Part shown: positions 1-9,183 of the stretch, piece after piece
How the letters are laid out: every line of letters starts with the position of its first letter
Numbering within the stretch: position 1 is the stretch's first letter
Origin: Qipengyuania flava
Lineage (GTDB): Bacteria > Pseudomonadota > Alphaproteobacteria > Sphingomonadales > Sphingomonadaceae
Direction: 5' to 3'
DNA: 64,000 nucleotides
Assembly: GCF_019448255.1 (NCBI RefSeq)
Contig: NZ_CP080410.1
Coordinates: 2,170,001-2,234,000, forward strand
The notes under the pieces: generated by a model
What the model was told of the DNA's origin: nothing
Databases searched by the model: none
The model's input: the letters and a program-made list of their open reading frames with translations, nothing else
Program-made: the position numbers and the translations under genes

Positions 1-813
1 CGACACCTCGAAAGCGATGTCGCGCGTGGCCTTCAGGTGCATCTCGATGCGCGCCAGCGTGTCGTTCCACACGGCCCGGTGCTCCAGCGCGTCTTCGGGA
101 ATCGTGCCATCGAGCTCGCGGTTGATCCGCGTCACCAGGTTGGCGTTGAAGCGCGCGGTGATGCCCTTCGCGTCGTCATAGGCCGCTTCGAGTACCTTGC
201 GGTCCTTCACCAGATCCATGCCGATGAGCAGCATGGGCCGCTCGCCCTCGTCCGCGCCGAGCGTTGCCCGCATCGAGCGCAGCAGGTCGACTGCGGTGCG
301 CGGGACCATGTTGCCAATGGTCGAACCGGGGAAGAAGCCGAGCTTCTTGAGCGGGGCGACCGCATCGGGCAGGCGCACGCGGCGCATGAAATCGGCTTCC
401 ACGGGATGGACGTCGAGATCGGGGAACTTCTCGCCCAGCGCAGCGGCGCTGGCGCGCAGGAAATCGCCCGAAATATCGAGCGGGACATAGGCCGCCGGAT
501 CGATCGCGCGCAGCACGAGCGGTGTCTTGACCGAACTGCCCGAGCCGAATTCGACCACCGCGCGGCCCGGCCCGATCAGATCGGCAAAGGCTTCGCCCTG
601 CGCGGTCAGGATCTCGGTCTCGGCGCGGGTGGGGTAGTATTCCTCGACCTTGGTGATCTCTTCGAAGAGGCGCGAGCCTTCCTCGTCGTAGAACCAGCGC
701 GCGGGGATGGCTTTCTGCCGCTGGCGCAGGCCCGCCAGCACATCGGCACGAAACGCGCGGTCGACGCCGTCCTCGTCGAGGTCAACAAGGGCGATCCCGG
801 AATTGGCGGTCAT
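1..813 (-). CDS. egtD: EgtD, L-histidine N-alpha-methyltransferase (3' end beyond window)
   Basis: This is the SAM-dependent enzyme that trimethylates the alpha-amino group of histidine to hercynine, the first step of ergothioneine synthesis in the cytosol. The visible 271 codons read from ATG at 813 toward the window edge. They carry the N-terminal YDEEGSRLFEEIT segment and the SAM-binding VVEFGSGSSVKT motif near residue 90, both typical of the EgtD/DUF2260 family. The full family length is about 320 residues, so roughly the last 50 are missing. The start overlaps the egtB stop by one base (TGATG), which implies translational coupling in an egtB-egtD operon. Confidence 0.9.
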   Translation of the reverse strand, partial: MTANSGIALVDLDEDGVDRAFRADVLAGLRQRQKAIPARWFYDEEGSRLFEEITKVEEYYPTRAETEILTAQGEAFADLIGPGRAVVEFGSGSSVKTPLVLRAIDPAAYVPLDISGDFLRASAAALGEKFPDLDVHPVEADFMRRVRLPDAVAPLKKLGFFPGSTIGNMVPRTAVDLLRSMRATLGADEGERPMLLIGMDLVKDRKVLEAAYDDAKGITARFNANLVTRINRELDGTIPEDALEHRAVWNDTLARIEMHLKATRDIAFEVS

Positions 814-2066
814 CAAATGTCCTTTGCCAGCCTGAGGCCGGTGAACTGCCAGCGCTGGTGGGGGTAGAAGAAATTGCGATAGCTGGCGCGCGAATGGCCG
901 CGCGCGGTGGCGCAGCTGGCGCCTTTCAGAACGAACTGGCCGCTCATGAACTTGCCGTTGTATTCGCCCACCGCGCCGGCCGCGGGCTGGAAACGCGGAT
1001 AGGGCAGGTAGGCGGAGCGGGTGAACTGCCAGCAATCGCCGAACAGCCCTTCGCTGCCTGAGGGAAGCGGAGGCGCGGCGCCGTCCAGCTGGTTTCCGCC
1101 GTGGGGGTCATGCGCGGCTGCCTCTCCCTCTTGTCCGCGGGCTATGGCTTCCCATTCGAACTCGGTGGGCAATCGGTTACCGGCCCAGGTCGCAAAGGCG
1201 TCGGCTTCGAAATAGGAGATATGCGTGACGGGCGCCTGCGGGTCGCGCTCCTGCCAGCCGGAATGGGTGAAGTGTTCGCCCTCGCGCCAGTAGAGCGGTG
1301 CAGCAATGCCGTTCTCGCGCACCCAGGCCCATCCGTCGGAGAGCCACAGGCTCGCAGTCGCGTAGCCGCCATCGGCGATGAAGGCGTCCCATTCCGCGTT
1401 GGTGACCAGCCGCGAAGCAAGCGCAAAAGGTTCAAGCAAAACGCGGTGCGCGGGGCCTTCGTTGTCGAAGGCGAAACCGTCGCTCTGGTGGCCGATCCGC
1501 GCCACGCCGCCGGGGTGGCTGTGCCAGCCCTGCTCGCGGGTCGTAGCCTGTTCGGGCGCGCCATCCCACATGGCGACGCCGAGCGGGTTCTGGAACAGCG
1601 CATGCTTGATATCGGTCAGCAGCAATTCCTGGTGCTGCTGCTCATGCGAGAGGCCTAGCTCGATCAGCGGGGCCAGCTCCTCACGGTCGAACAGCGGCTC
1701 CATCGCCGCATCGACATGCGCGCGCCAGCCGAGGATCTCCTCCAGCGTCGGGCGCGAGAGCATCCCGCGCGAGAAACGCGCAATCCGCTCGCCCTCCGCC
1801 TCGTAATAGGAGTTGAAAACGAAGGGCCAGTCATCGTTGTAGAGCCGGTAGCCTGCCGCATGGTCACGCAGCAGGAAGGTTTCCCAGAACCAGGTCGTGT
1901 GCGCGAGATGCCACTTGGCAGGGCTCGCATCCTCCATCGACTGGATCGTCGCATCGGCATCGGACAGCGGGGCGACCAGCGCCTCGCTCAGCGTGCGCAC
2001 CGCGCCATAGCGCTGCTCGAGGTCCTCCCCGAGGGCGTAGTGTTGCGCGCGCTGGACCTGGGGCAT
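813..2066 (-). CDS. egtB: EgtB, hercynine-oxygenating non-haem iron sulfoxide synthase
   Basis: EgtB joins hercynine to a thiol (gamma-glutamylcysteine or cysteine) with O2 to give the sulfoxide intermediate of ergothioneine. The 417-residue protein has an N-terminal DinB-like domain with the iron ligands (KWHLAHTTW near 52 and HEQQHQE near 139) and a C-terminal FGE-sulfatase/C-type-lectin-like domain containing GNRLPTEFEWEA and YRNFFYPHQRWQFTGLRLA. The frame stays open to 2174, but the ATG at 2066 has a GGGAGGGA ribosome site 6-8 bases upstream, so I place the start there. Tyrosines 87-88 fall where cysteine-using type II EgtB enzymes carry a Tyr-Tyr pair (inferred). It is the first gene of the egtB-egtD pair; no egtA or egtC is visible. 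Confidence 0.9.
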   Translation of the reverse strand: MPQVQRAQHYALGEDLEQRYGAVRTLSEALVAPLSDADATIQSMEDASPAKWHLAHTTWFWETFLLRDHAAGYRLYNDDWPFVFNSYYEAEGERIARFSRGMLSRPTLEEILGWRAHVDAAMEPLFDREELAPLIELGLSHEQQHQELLLTDIKHALFQNPLGVAMWDGAPEQATTREQGWHSHPGGVARIGHQSDGFAFDNEGPAHRVLLEPFALASRLVTNAEWDAFIADGGYATASLWLSDGWAWVRENGIAAPLYWREGEHFTHSGWQERDPQAPVTHISYFEADAFATWAGNRLPTEFEWEAIARGQEGEAAAHDPHGGNQLDGAAPPLPSGSEGLFGDCWQFTRSAYLPYPRFQPAAGAVGEYNGKFMSGQFVLKGASCATARGHSRASYRNFFYPHQRWQFTGLRLAKDI

Positions 2067-2197
2067 TGCCCGTCCCTCCCCTTTGCGGATGCCGGAGATC
2101 GCCACCCGCCCCACTACATGGCCTATCCGGGTGACGATTTGAAGGCTTGCGCGAAAATTGCCTTTCCGAAACAAGCGAATGGGCGCTGGTTGCCGGT

Positions 2198-3307
2198 CTA
2201 GGCGGCGAGCGAAATCCGGTTGCGGCCGGCGCGCTTGGCGGCAAACAGCGCTGCATCCGCGCGGGCGAAGAAGGTGAGGCTCGTCTCCCCGTCTTCGAGC
2301 GTTGCGGACCCTATGCTGGCGGTAACAGGGGGCACGGGCGCGAGTGCCGTGCCGGCCTCGATCGCCAGCCGCAACCGCTCCGCCAGCGTCTCCAGCTCTC
2401 CGGCAGCGAGCCCGGGAAGGATGCAGACGAACTCCTCGCCGCCGATACGGGCTGCGAGCTGTCCCGCCCTTGTGTGACGCCTGACGATGCGGCCCACTTC
2501 CTTCAGCACCCCATCGCCTGCGGCATGGCCATGGGTATCGTTGACCGCCTTGAAGTGGTCGAGATCGAAAACCAGCAGCGACAGCGGCGTTCCGCTGGAC
2601 CGCGCGTTCACGATCATCCTGTCGAGCTCGGCCATCGCGTGGCGGCGGTTTGCAAGGCCGGTCAGCGGGTCCGTGCTGGCAAGGCGCCTTTGCCGCTCCG
2701 CCTCGGCCAGCGCCTCCTCGCGTTCTTCGGCGAGCGCGGTGACCATCGAATAGTCTTCGGTCACATCGCGCACGACCATGAAGATATGCTCGCGCGTGCC
2801 ATCGGGCGCAAAGCCGTTTCGGGCCCGCGCGCGTAGCATGCGCACCCCGCTTTCCGGGTTCTCGATCTCGAATTCCACCACGAAACTGTCGCGGTCCTCG
2901 CGGTGCGCGAAGGTGGTGCTTTCAAGCTGGCTGAGGCCGTTGGGAAACAGGGTGGCGATAGCTGCATCGTCCGGAGCCGTGCCCTCCTTCAGCCCGGTGA
3001 TCGCGCACATTTCCTCCGACCACTTGTGCTGGCGTGTCTGCACAAGGATGCACCAGCGCCCGACGCCTGCGAGCTCCTCGGCCAGCTCCATCTGGCTGAC
3101 GTTTTCGGCGAGCGAGCGGTTGCGGCCATCCAGATGCCGCGAGACCCGCTGCTGGCGCACCAGCAGCACCAGCAGCGGGACGGCCGTCGCAAGCACCAGC
3201 CAGCGTCCGGTCCGCTGCGCCTCACCGCTGAGCTGAAGGAAAGCGGGCACGGCCACCAGCGCCCAGCTCACCACGACCAGAACGGCCATCCAATAGCGTT
3301 GCGGCAT
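2198..3307 (-). CDS. Membrane diguanylate cyclase, PAS-GGDEF
   Basis: This protein should make the second messenger c-di-GMP from two GTP at the inner membrane. It has two transmembrane segments (about 3-21 and 36-50), a PAS-like sensor region (about 75-185), a short coiled linker, then a GGDEF domain with FDLDHFKAVND and an intact GGEEF active site at 289-293. The inhibitory I-site, normally RxxD five residues before GGEEF, reads RAGQ here, so product inhibition is probably lost. I chose ATG at 3307 because GGAGG lies five bases upstream; a second ATG at 3319 overlaps that ribosome site. The PAS ligand is unknown. It appears to be transcribed alone. Confidence 0.88.
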   Translation of the reverse strand: MPQRYWMAVLVVVSWALVAVPAFLQLSGEAQRTGRWLVLATAVPLLVLLVRQQRVSRHLDGRNRSLAENVSQMELAEELAGVGRWCILVQTRQHKWSEEMCAITGLKEGTAPDDAAIATLFPNGLSQLESTTFAHREDRDSFVVEFEIENPESGVRMLRARARNGFAPDGTREHIFMVVRDVTEDYSMVTALAEEREEALAEAERQRRLASTDPLTGLANRRHAMAELDRMIVNARSSGTPLSLLVFDLDHFKAVNDTHGHAAGDGVLKEVGRIVRRHTRAGQLAARIGGEEFVCILPGLAAGELETLAERLRLAIEAGTALAPVPPVTASIGSATLEDGETSLTFFARADAALFAAKRAGRNRISLAA

Positions 3308-3395
3308 CGCATCCTCCATTCAGGGACGCGATGCCGCAATCAGGCTGAAGGACTTGCGAAGCGGCCCTAAGGGGAAATGCCTAAGCCGCCCTGTC

Positions 3396-4769
3396 TCAGG
3401 CAGCGTCGGCCTGTCGCACGCTGTGCTCTTCGTTGAGCATTTCGGCGATCAGGAACGCCAGTTCGAGCGACTGGGCCGCGTTGAGGCGGGGGTCGCAATG
3501 CGTGTGGTAGCGGTCCTTCAGCGCCTCGTCGGTGATCGCCACGGCGCCGCCGACGCATTCGGTCACGTCCTGGCCGGTCATCTCGACATGGATGCCGCCC
3601 GGATGCGTGCCTTCGGCGCGGTGAACGGCGAAGAAGCCCTTCACTTCGGTCAGGATGCGATCGAAGGGACGGGTCTTGTAGCCGCTGTCCGACTTGATGA
3701 CGTTGCCGTGCATCGGGTCGCAGCTCCACACCACCGGGTGCCCTTCGGCCTTCACTGCGCGCACCAGGCGCGGCAGGCCGTCTTCCACCTTGTCGTGGCC
3801 GAAGCGGCTGATCAGCGTGATGCGGCCCGGCTCGCGCGCCGGGTTCAGCGTGTCGAGCAGCTTCAGCAGCGCATCGGTTTCCAGGCTCGGCCCGCATTTC
3901 ATGCCCAGCGGATTGCCGATGCCGCGGCAGAACTCGACATGCGCGCTGCCTTCGAAGCGGGTGCGGTCGCCGATCCAGACCATATGCGCGCTGGTGTCGT
4001 ACCAGTCGCCGGTCAGGCTGTCGCGGCGGGTCAGCGCCTGTTCGTAGGGCAGCAGCAGCGCCTCGTGGCTGGTGTAGAAGCTGGTGCGCTGCAATTGCGG
4101 CAGCGTTTCCGGGTTCACCCCGCAGGCTTCCATGAAGTCGAGCGCTTCGCCGATGCGGTCGGCGATGTCGGAGAACTTGTCCGCCCATGGGCTGCGGCCC
4201 ATGAATTCGAGCGTCCACTGGTGCACCTGGCGCAGGTTCGCATAGCCCCCGGTCGCAAAGGCGCGCAGCAGGTTGAGCGTGGCGGCGGCTTGCGAATAGG
4301 CGCGCACCATGCGCTGCGGATCGTTCGTGCGGGTGGCTTCCTCGAACTCGATGCCGTTGATGTTGTCACCGAAGTAGCTCGGCAGCGTCACATCGCCCTG
4401 CGTTTCCGTGTTCGAGCTGCGCGGCTTGGCGAACTGGCCGGCCATGCGGCCAACCTTCACCACCGGCTTCTTGCTGGCGAAGGTCATCACGACCGCCATC
4501 TGCAGCAGCACGCGGAAGGTATCGCGGATGTTGTTGGGATGGAACTCGGCAAAGCTTTCCGCGCAATCGCCGCCCTGGAGCAGGAAGGCCTTCCCCTCGG
4601 CAACTTCGGCAAGGTCTGCCTTCAACGCGCGCGCTTCGCCGGCGAAAACCAGCGGCGGGTGCGTTTCAAGCGAGGTGGTCGCAGCCTCGAGCGCGGCGGC
4701 GTCGGGATATTCGGGCAAGTGCCTTGCCTCAAATCCCTGCCAGCTTTCGGGTGCCCAATTGGTAGCCAT
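3396..4769 (-). CDS. aroF: Class II 3-deoxy-7-phosphoheptulonate (DAHP) synthase
   Basis: It condenses phosphoenolpyruvate and erythrose 4-phosphate to DAHP, the first committed step of the shikimate pathway. The 457-residue length and motifs match the plant/Mycobacterium type II family: GGDCAESF with the metal-binding cysteine, [12 protein letters not shown], the CDPMHGN histidine, [17 protein letters not shown] and the HTHCDPRLN aspartate. It is a single gene with its own upstream space of about 130 bases. The symbol varies in the literature (aroF, aroG, aroH or aroAII); the class assignment is firm. Confidence 0.93.
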   Translation of the reverse strand: MATNWAPESWQGFEARHLPEYPDAAALEAATTSLETHPPLVFAGEARALKADLAEVAEGKAFLLQGGDCAESFAEFHPNNIRDTFRVLLQMAVVMTFASKKPVVKVGRMAGQFAKPRSSNTETQGDVTLPSYFGDNINGIEFEEATRTNDPQRMVRAYSQAAATLNLLRAFATGGYANLRQVHQWTLEFMGRSPWADKFSDIADRIGEALDFMEACGVNPETLPQLQRTSFYTSHEALLLPYEQALTRRDSLTGDWYDTSAHMVWIGDRTRFEGSAHVEFCRGIGNPLGMKCGPSLETDALLKLLDTLNPAREPGRITLISRFGHDKVEDGLPRLVRAVKAEGHPVVWSCDPMHGNVIKSDSGYKTRPFDRILTEVKGFFAVHRAEGTHPGGIHVEMTGQDVTECVGGAVAITDEALKDRYHTHCDPRLNAAQSLELAFLIAEMLNEEHSVRQADAA

Positions 4770-4898
4770 TACTCATTCCATTCTGCAGCGCCGGAATTGG
4801 CGCCTTTGTATGCCTGTGTAGCAGACGAGCACGCCTCTTGTCGCAAGCAGCATTTGCTTGGCCAGCTTAAAAAGCCGATTGCAGTGCGCGCTTTTCCC

Positions 4899-7838
4899 TT
4901 AGCGACCGGAGGCGGTCTGCGCCCCGCCGGTCGCGGTTGCCAGCGGCTGGCCTTCGGGAATGACGGCAAGACGCCACCCTTCGCGGCTGCCGAAATACTT
5001 CTGCGCCAGCGCCTGCAGATCGGCTGGCGGCACGCGGGTGTAATCGGCCAGCAGGAAGCGCAGCAGGTCGATCCGGCGGTCATCCACGGTCGAGCCCTCG
5101 AGCTGGTAGAGCCAGAAGAGGTTTCCGGTCGACGCACGGCTGACATACTGGCGCAGCGGTTCGACAACGCGGTTGTACTCGTCCTCGCTCACCGGCGCGC
5201 TGGCGAGATCCTGCGCGATTTTCTCCGCTTCGGCGAAGAACACCGGCACATCCTCGGGGCGCAACTGGGCGAGCGCGGCAATGCGCCCGCCGCTGTTCAC
5301 ATCGCTCGGCCAGCTGGAGCGCACGACCGGCGAATAGCTGGCGCCCGCATGTTCGCGCATGGCGTCCATCAGCCGGTTGTTGAACAGCGAAGCCAGCACT
5401 TCGAGGTGGCGCGATTCGCGCAGGTTGTCGACGCCCGCACCGCTCGGCCAGGCGATCACGGCAGCGGCCTGGTTGGAATCGCCGCGATGGTAACGCACGG
5501 CCGTTTCGCCGCCTTCGGGGAAGCTCACCGGACGCTCGAGCACTTCGGCCGGAGCCGCGCTGCGCGGTTTGAGCGCGCCGAAGGTCTTGCGCAGCGCCTC
5601 GATCGTTTCGGCCATATCGAATTCGCCGAACACCAGCACCTCGACCGGCCCCTGCATCAGCAGCGGCTCCCACACTTCGCGGAATTCCTCCGGCGTCGCC
5701 TCGTCGAACATGGCCGGCGTCGGCGTCAGGAAGCGGTCGTCGCTGTCGCGCAGGAGGTATTCGAGGTCACGCGAGAGGATGCCGCCGGGATTGGTGGCGT
5801 AGCTTTCGTAGGCAAGCTTGCCCGCCGCCTTGGCGCGCAGGACCGGATTGGGGTCCCAGCCCGGCATGGCGAGCTTGGCGGCGAAGAGGTAGAGCTGTTC
5901 TTCCAGGTCCGCCTCGCGCGTCTGGGCGTAGAAGGTGAAGGCCCCGTCGCCGGTCTGGAAATCGAAGCCGAACTTGCGGCCGGTGGAGAGCCGGTCGAGC
6001 TCTTCCTGCCCCAACTCGCCGATCCCTGCGCCGATCAGCGCGGAATAGCCGAGGTTGGCATATACAGACTGGTCGGGCTCGATCGCGCGGAAGCCGGCGC
6101 CGAAACGCACTTTCACCGCCACGCGGCCGGGTTCGGCATCGTTGGACCACAGGATGGCTTTCACGCCATTGGCAAATTCGACCTTCTCGATATCGAGAAT
6201 GCCGAGTGGGCCCTGCGCCCTGATCTGGCCGGGTTCGCCCACCGGGGGCAGGTCGTCGAAGGAAATTGCCTGCGCAGCAATGCGCGCACCCGCATCCGCG
6301 TCGACGGTTTCGAGGAGCGCGGTGCGCAGCGCGGTATCGCTCGCCTCATCCGCCTCGGGCGTGACGTAGGCGGAGCGGATCACGTCGCCGGTAAACAGCG
6401 CCCGCGTATGTTCCAGCACGAGTTCGGGCGTGACCGTGGCGCGCATCGAATTGAACACCTGCAGCACCGTTTCCGGCGCAGCGATAGCTTCGCGGATATC
6501 GACCGCGTTGACCACATCGTCGGCCAGCTGCGGTCCGGGCAGCACGCGGCGCTGTTCGACCTGGCTCTTGAAGATGATCTCGAACTCGGCGAGCTCGCGG
6601 TCGATCTCTTCCTGCGAGGGCGGTGTTGCCAGCGCATCGGCGATCACACCGCGGATGTCGGCAAGCGCGGCTTCCCAATCCTCGGTCAGCGGCGCGAAAT
6701 TGACGAAGGTCATGTCGGCCGAGCGGCTGACGTCGTCCTGCGTGACCTGCGCGTAGAGGAAGCTGCCGCCCGCACGGGCGCGCGATTCAAGGCGGCGGTT
6801 GATAAGCGCCTGCGCCAGCGCATCGCGCAGCAGGCCCTCGTTATAGGCCACCGTGTCGAGGACCGGGCGCCAGGGGCGCATGATTGCGTAGGTGAAGGAC
6901 CGCGGCAGGTCGGGCTCGACGATCACGCCGACCTCGCCCACCGGGTTGGCAGCGTCCGCTCCGGCCGGCGCGACGGGATCGCCGAAATCGGGCGCGGGCA
7001 CATGCGGCCCCTCGCCCTGCCAGTCGCCGAACCAGCGCTCGATCTCTGCGGCAAGCTGCATCGGATCCATGTCGCCCGCAGCCACGACCACCACGTTTTC
7101 GGGCCGGTACCAGCGCTTGTGGAAGGCCGAGACGCTCGCCCCGGTCGCACCGGTCAGCGTCTCCTCGGTGCCGATCGGCACGCGGTTGGCGAGCCGCTGG
7201 CCGGCGAACAGCACTTCGCGAGAGGCGTTGCCCGCGCGTTCTGCCGGACCGCCGCGTTCGCGCTTTTCGGCGAGCACGATGGGCACTTCGGCGCGCACAT
7301 TTGCGTCGGTCAGCACGGGCTCGCGGACCATGCCGGACAGCAGCTTCATGCTTTCCGCGAGCTTCACCGTATCGGTGTTGGGCAGGTCGAGCTTGAAAAC
7401 TGTGTGCGTCGGGCTGGTTTCGGCGTTGGTGTCGCTACCGAAGGTCGCGCCAAGGCGCTGCCAGGTCGGGATCGCTTCGGCGGGACCCAGATACTTGCTC
7501 TCGCGGAACAGCAGGTGTTCGAGCAGGTGCGCGTAGCCCTGCTCGCTGTCTTCCTCGTGCAGCGAGCCTGCATCGATGCGCACGCGGACCGATACCTGGT
7601 CGGGCGGCACGCCGTTCTTGCGGACCGCGTAGCGCAAGCCGTTGGGCAGCTCGCCAAAGGTCCATTCTTCGTCGCGCGGGACGTTGCTGCCCTCGTAGAT
7701 CCACGGCGTTCCGCCCTCGGGCGTCGTGTATTGCGGCGTGGGCGCGGCCGGGTCCTGCGCAAGCAGGGGCTGCGGCGCAAGCAGGGCAGCGGGAAGGACG
7801 AGCGCGAGACGCCGTACGGCGCGCGAAAAATCGGTCAT
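4899..7838 (-). CDS. Exported M16 family zinc metallopeptidase, two-domain
   Basis: This is a pitrilysin/insulysin-type peptidase of 979 residues, built from an active N-terminal half and an inactive C-terminal half, like PqqL or eukaryotic insulysins. Residues 1-28 form a Sec signal peptide ending in PLLAQ, so it is periplasmic. The inverted zinc motif HLLEH lies at 104-108 and a candidate third ligand glutamate follows about 76 residues later (RAEVPIVLAEKRE). I see no HxxEH in the second half. The frame opens upstream at a TTG (7859) and an ATG (7847), but ATG 7838 gives a normal signal peptide. The substrate is unknown; no PQQ genes are nearby. Confidence 0.88.
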   Translation of the reverse strand: MTDFSRAVRRLALVLPAALLAPQPLLAQDPAAPTPQYTTPEGGTPWIYEGSNVPRDEEWTFGELPNGLRYAVRKNGVPPDQVSVRVRIDAGSLHEEDSEQGYAHLLEHLLFRESKYLGPAEAIPTWQRLGATFGSDTNAETSPTHTVFKLDLPNTDTVKLAESMKLLSGMVREPVLTDANVRAEVPIVLAEKRERGGPAERAGNASREVLFAGQRLANRVPIGTEETLTGATGASVSAFHKRWYRPENVVVVAAGDMDPMQLAAEIERWFGDWQGEGPHVPAPDFGDPVAPAGADAANPVGEVGVIVEPDLPRSFTYAIMRPWRPVLDTVAYNEGLLRDALAQALINRRLESRARAGGSFLYAQVTQDDVSRSADMTFVNFAPLTEDWEAALADIRGVIADALATPPSQEEIDRELAEFEIIFKSQVEQRRVLPGPQLADDVVNAVDIREAIAAPETVLQVFNSMRATVTPELVLEHTRALFTGDVIRSAYVTPEADEASDTALRTALLETVDADAGARIAAQAISFDDLPPVGEPGQIRAQGPLGILDIEKVEFANGVKAILWSNDAEPGRVAVKVRFGAGFRAIEPDQSVYANLGYSALIGAGIGELGQEELDRLSTGRKFGFDFQTGDGAFTFYAQTREADLEEQLYLFAAKLAMPGWDPNPVLRAKAAGKLAYESYATNPGGILSRDLEYLLRDSDDRFLTPTPAMFDEATPEEFREVWEPLLMQGPVEVLVFGEFDMAETIEALRKTFGALKPRSAAPAEVLERPVSFPEGGETAVRYHRGDSNQAAAVIAWPSGAGVDNLRESRHLEVLASLFNNRLMDAMREHAGASYSPVVRSSWPSDVNSGGRIAALAQLRPEDVPVFFAEAEKIAQDLASAPVSEDEYNRVVEPLRQYVSRASTGNLFWLYQLEGSTVDDRRIDLLRFLLADYTRVPPADLQALAQKYFGSREGWRLAVIPEGQPLATATGGAQTASGR

Positions 7839-7939
7839 GCACGGCATATAGGGGGGCAACGCGTGAAGGCTAGGTGAATGTCAGCGCGCAAAGCGATCCT
7901 TGCTTGCCGCAGCGGCAAGCGCTCCCTACATCGCGCCCC

Positions 7940-8521
7940 ATGTTCATCGAGACCGAAACCACGCCGAACCCTGCCAGCCTCAAGTTCCTGCCCGGGCAGC
8001 AGGTCATGGGCCAAGGCACCCGCGAATTTGCGACGCCGGAAGCCGCCGAAGCCAGCCCGCTGGCGCAGGCGATCTTCGACACGGGCGAGGTCGTGAACGT
8101 CTTCTTCGGCGGCGATTTCGTCACCGTGACGGCGGCGCCGGGCGTCAACTGGACCGACCTCAAGCCGCAGGTTCTCGCGATCCTGCTCGACCATTTCGTG
8201 GCGCAGGCCCCGCTCTTCGCGCCCGGCAGCGCCGGCGGCATCTCGGTGCCCGCCGAAGACGAGGACATGCTGGTCGAGGAGCGCGAGGAAGACGCCGATA
8301 TCATCGCGCAGATCAACGAACTGCTCGAAACCCGTGTGCGTCCGGCAGTTGCCGGCGACGGCGGCGATATCCAGTACCGCGGCTACCGCGACGGGATCGT
8401 CCACCTGCAGATGCAGGGCGCGTGCTCGGGCTGCCCGTCCTCGACCGCCACGCTCAAGCACGGCATCGAAGGCCTGCTGAAACATTATGTCCCCGAGGTC
8501 GTTGAAGTCCGCGCAGCCTGA
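7940..8521 (+). CDS. Nfu-type Fe-S cluster carrier, NifU C-terminal domain protein
   Basis: A 193-residue iron-sulfur scaffold or carrier that receives and delivers 4Fe-4S clusters. It has the N-terminal Nfu_N domain starting [19 protein letters not shown] and a C-terminal NifU-like domain with the cluster-binding CSGC motif ([18 protein letters not shown]) around residues 160-163. I start at ATG 7940, where the Nfu_N domain begins; the frame is open further upstream with no domain sequence. It heads the plus-strand run nifU-like/rutE-like/tsaB/rimI, a position it holds in many alphaproteobacteria. Confidence 0.92.
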   Translation: MFIETETTPNPASLKFLPGQQVMGQGTREFATPEAAEASPLAQAIFDTGEVVNVFFGGDFVTVTAAPGVNWTDLKPQVLAILLDHFVAQAPLFAPGSAGGISVPAEDEDMLVEEREEDADIIAQINELLETRVRPAVAGDGGDIQYRGYRDGIVHLQMQGACSGCPSSTATLKHGIEGLLKHYVPEVVEVRAA

Positions 8522-8553
8522 CTTCTCTTTTACCGATCAAAGGACACGACATC

Positions 8554-9147
8554 TTGGCCGACACGCTTTCCGCAGACGCCCTCGACATCCTCTTCCGCGA
8601 TGCGCGCAGCTATAACGGCTGGCTCGACACGCCGGTGAGCGACGAGGAAATCCACGCCATTTACGAGCTGCTCAAGATGGCGCCGACTTCGGCCAACATG
8701 CAGCCCGCGCGGATCGTGTGGGTGAAGTCGGACGAAGCCAAGGCGAAGCTCGCCGAGTGCGCTTCGGAAGGAAACCAGGACAAGATCAAGGCCGCGCCGG
8801 TGACCGCGATCATCGGCTACGACATCGATTTCCACGAGGAACTGCCCTGGCTGTTCCCCCACACCGACGCCAAGAGCTGGTTCGAAGGCGACGAGGAAGG
8901 CCGCAAGGAAGGCGCGTTCCGCAATTCCTCCCTGCAGGGCGCCTACCTCATGCTCGCCGCGCGCGCGCTGGGGCTCGACTGCGGCCCGATGTCGGGCTTC
9001 GACAACGAGGCGGTCGACAAGGCGTTCTTCGGCGACAACCCGAAGCACAAGAGCAATTTCATCTGCTCGATCGGCCATGGCGACCCGAAAAGCATCTTCG
9101 ATCGCAGCCCGCGGCCCGAATTCGATACCTTCAACCGCATCGCCTGA
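8554..9147 (+). CDS. RutE-like malonic semialdehyde reductase (nitroreductase family)
   Basis: A 197-residue FMN-dependent nitroreductase-fold protein close to RutE/HadB, which reduces malonic semialdehyde to 3-hydroxypropionate or acts on related carbonyls. The FMN-contact segment [16 protein letters not shown] and the C-terminal [16 protein letters not shown] stretch are typical. The start is TTG at 8554, supported by AAAGGA about ten bases upstream; there is no ATG nearby. No other rut genes occur here, so a role in pyrimidine breakdown is not supported by context and its true substrate is open. Confidence 0.82.
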   Translation: MADTLSADALDILFRDARSYNGWLDTPVSDEEIHAIYELLKMAPTSANMQPARIVWVKSDEAKAKLAECASEGNQDKIKAAPVTAIIGYDIDFHEELPWLFPHTDAKSWFEGDEEGRKEGAFRNSSLQGAYLMLAARALGLDCGPMSGFDNEAVDKAFFGDNPKHKSNFICSIGHGDPKSIFDRSPRPEFDTFNRIA

Positions 9148-9154
9148 CTTGAAG

Positions 9155-9180
9155 CGCGCCCGCGCCTGAGGCAGGGCGCG
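9155..9180 (+). promoter_or_regulatory. GC-rich hairpin just before the tsaB start
   Basis: CGCGCCC (9155-9161) pairs with GGGCGCG (9174-9180), and a short inner GCC-TGA-GGC stem continues it. The hairpin ends three bases before the ATG and takes up the place where a ribosome site would lie. No T-run follows, so it does not look like a terminator. Whether it controls translation is inference. Confidence 0.35.
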
Positions 9181-9183
9181 GCT

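Noticed and set aside
4868-4895. Possible terminator after the M16 peptidase gene (AAAAGC/GCTTTT pairing on the minus strand)
   Set aside because: The stem is only six mostly A-T pairs with a 14-base loop, too weak to call.
3354-7877. A 1507-residue open frame on the plus strand opposite aroF and the M16 peptidase gene
   Set aside because: Its translation is full of His, Arg, Gln and Ala with no domain pattern, and both real genes on the other strand are well supported. Such antisense frames arise from GC-rich third positions.
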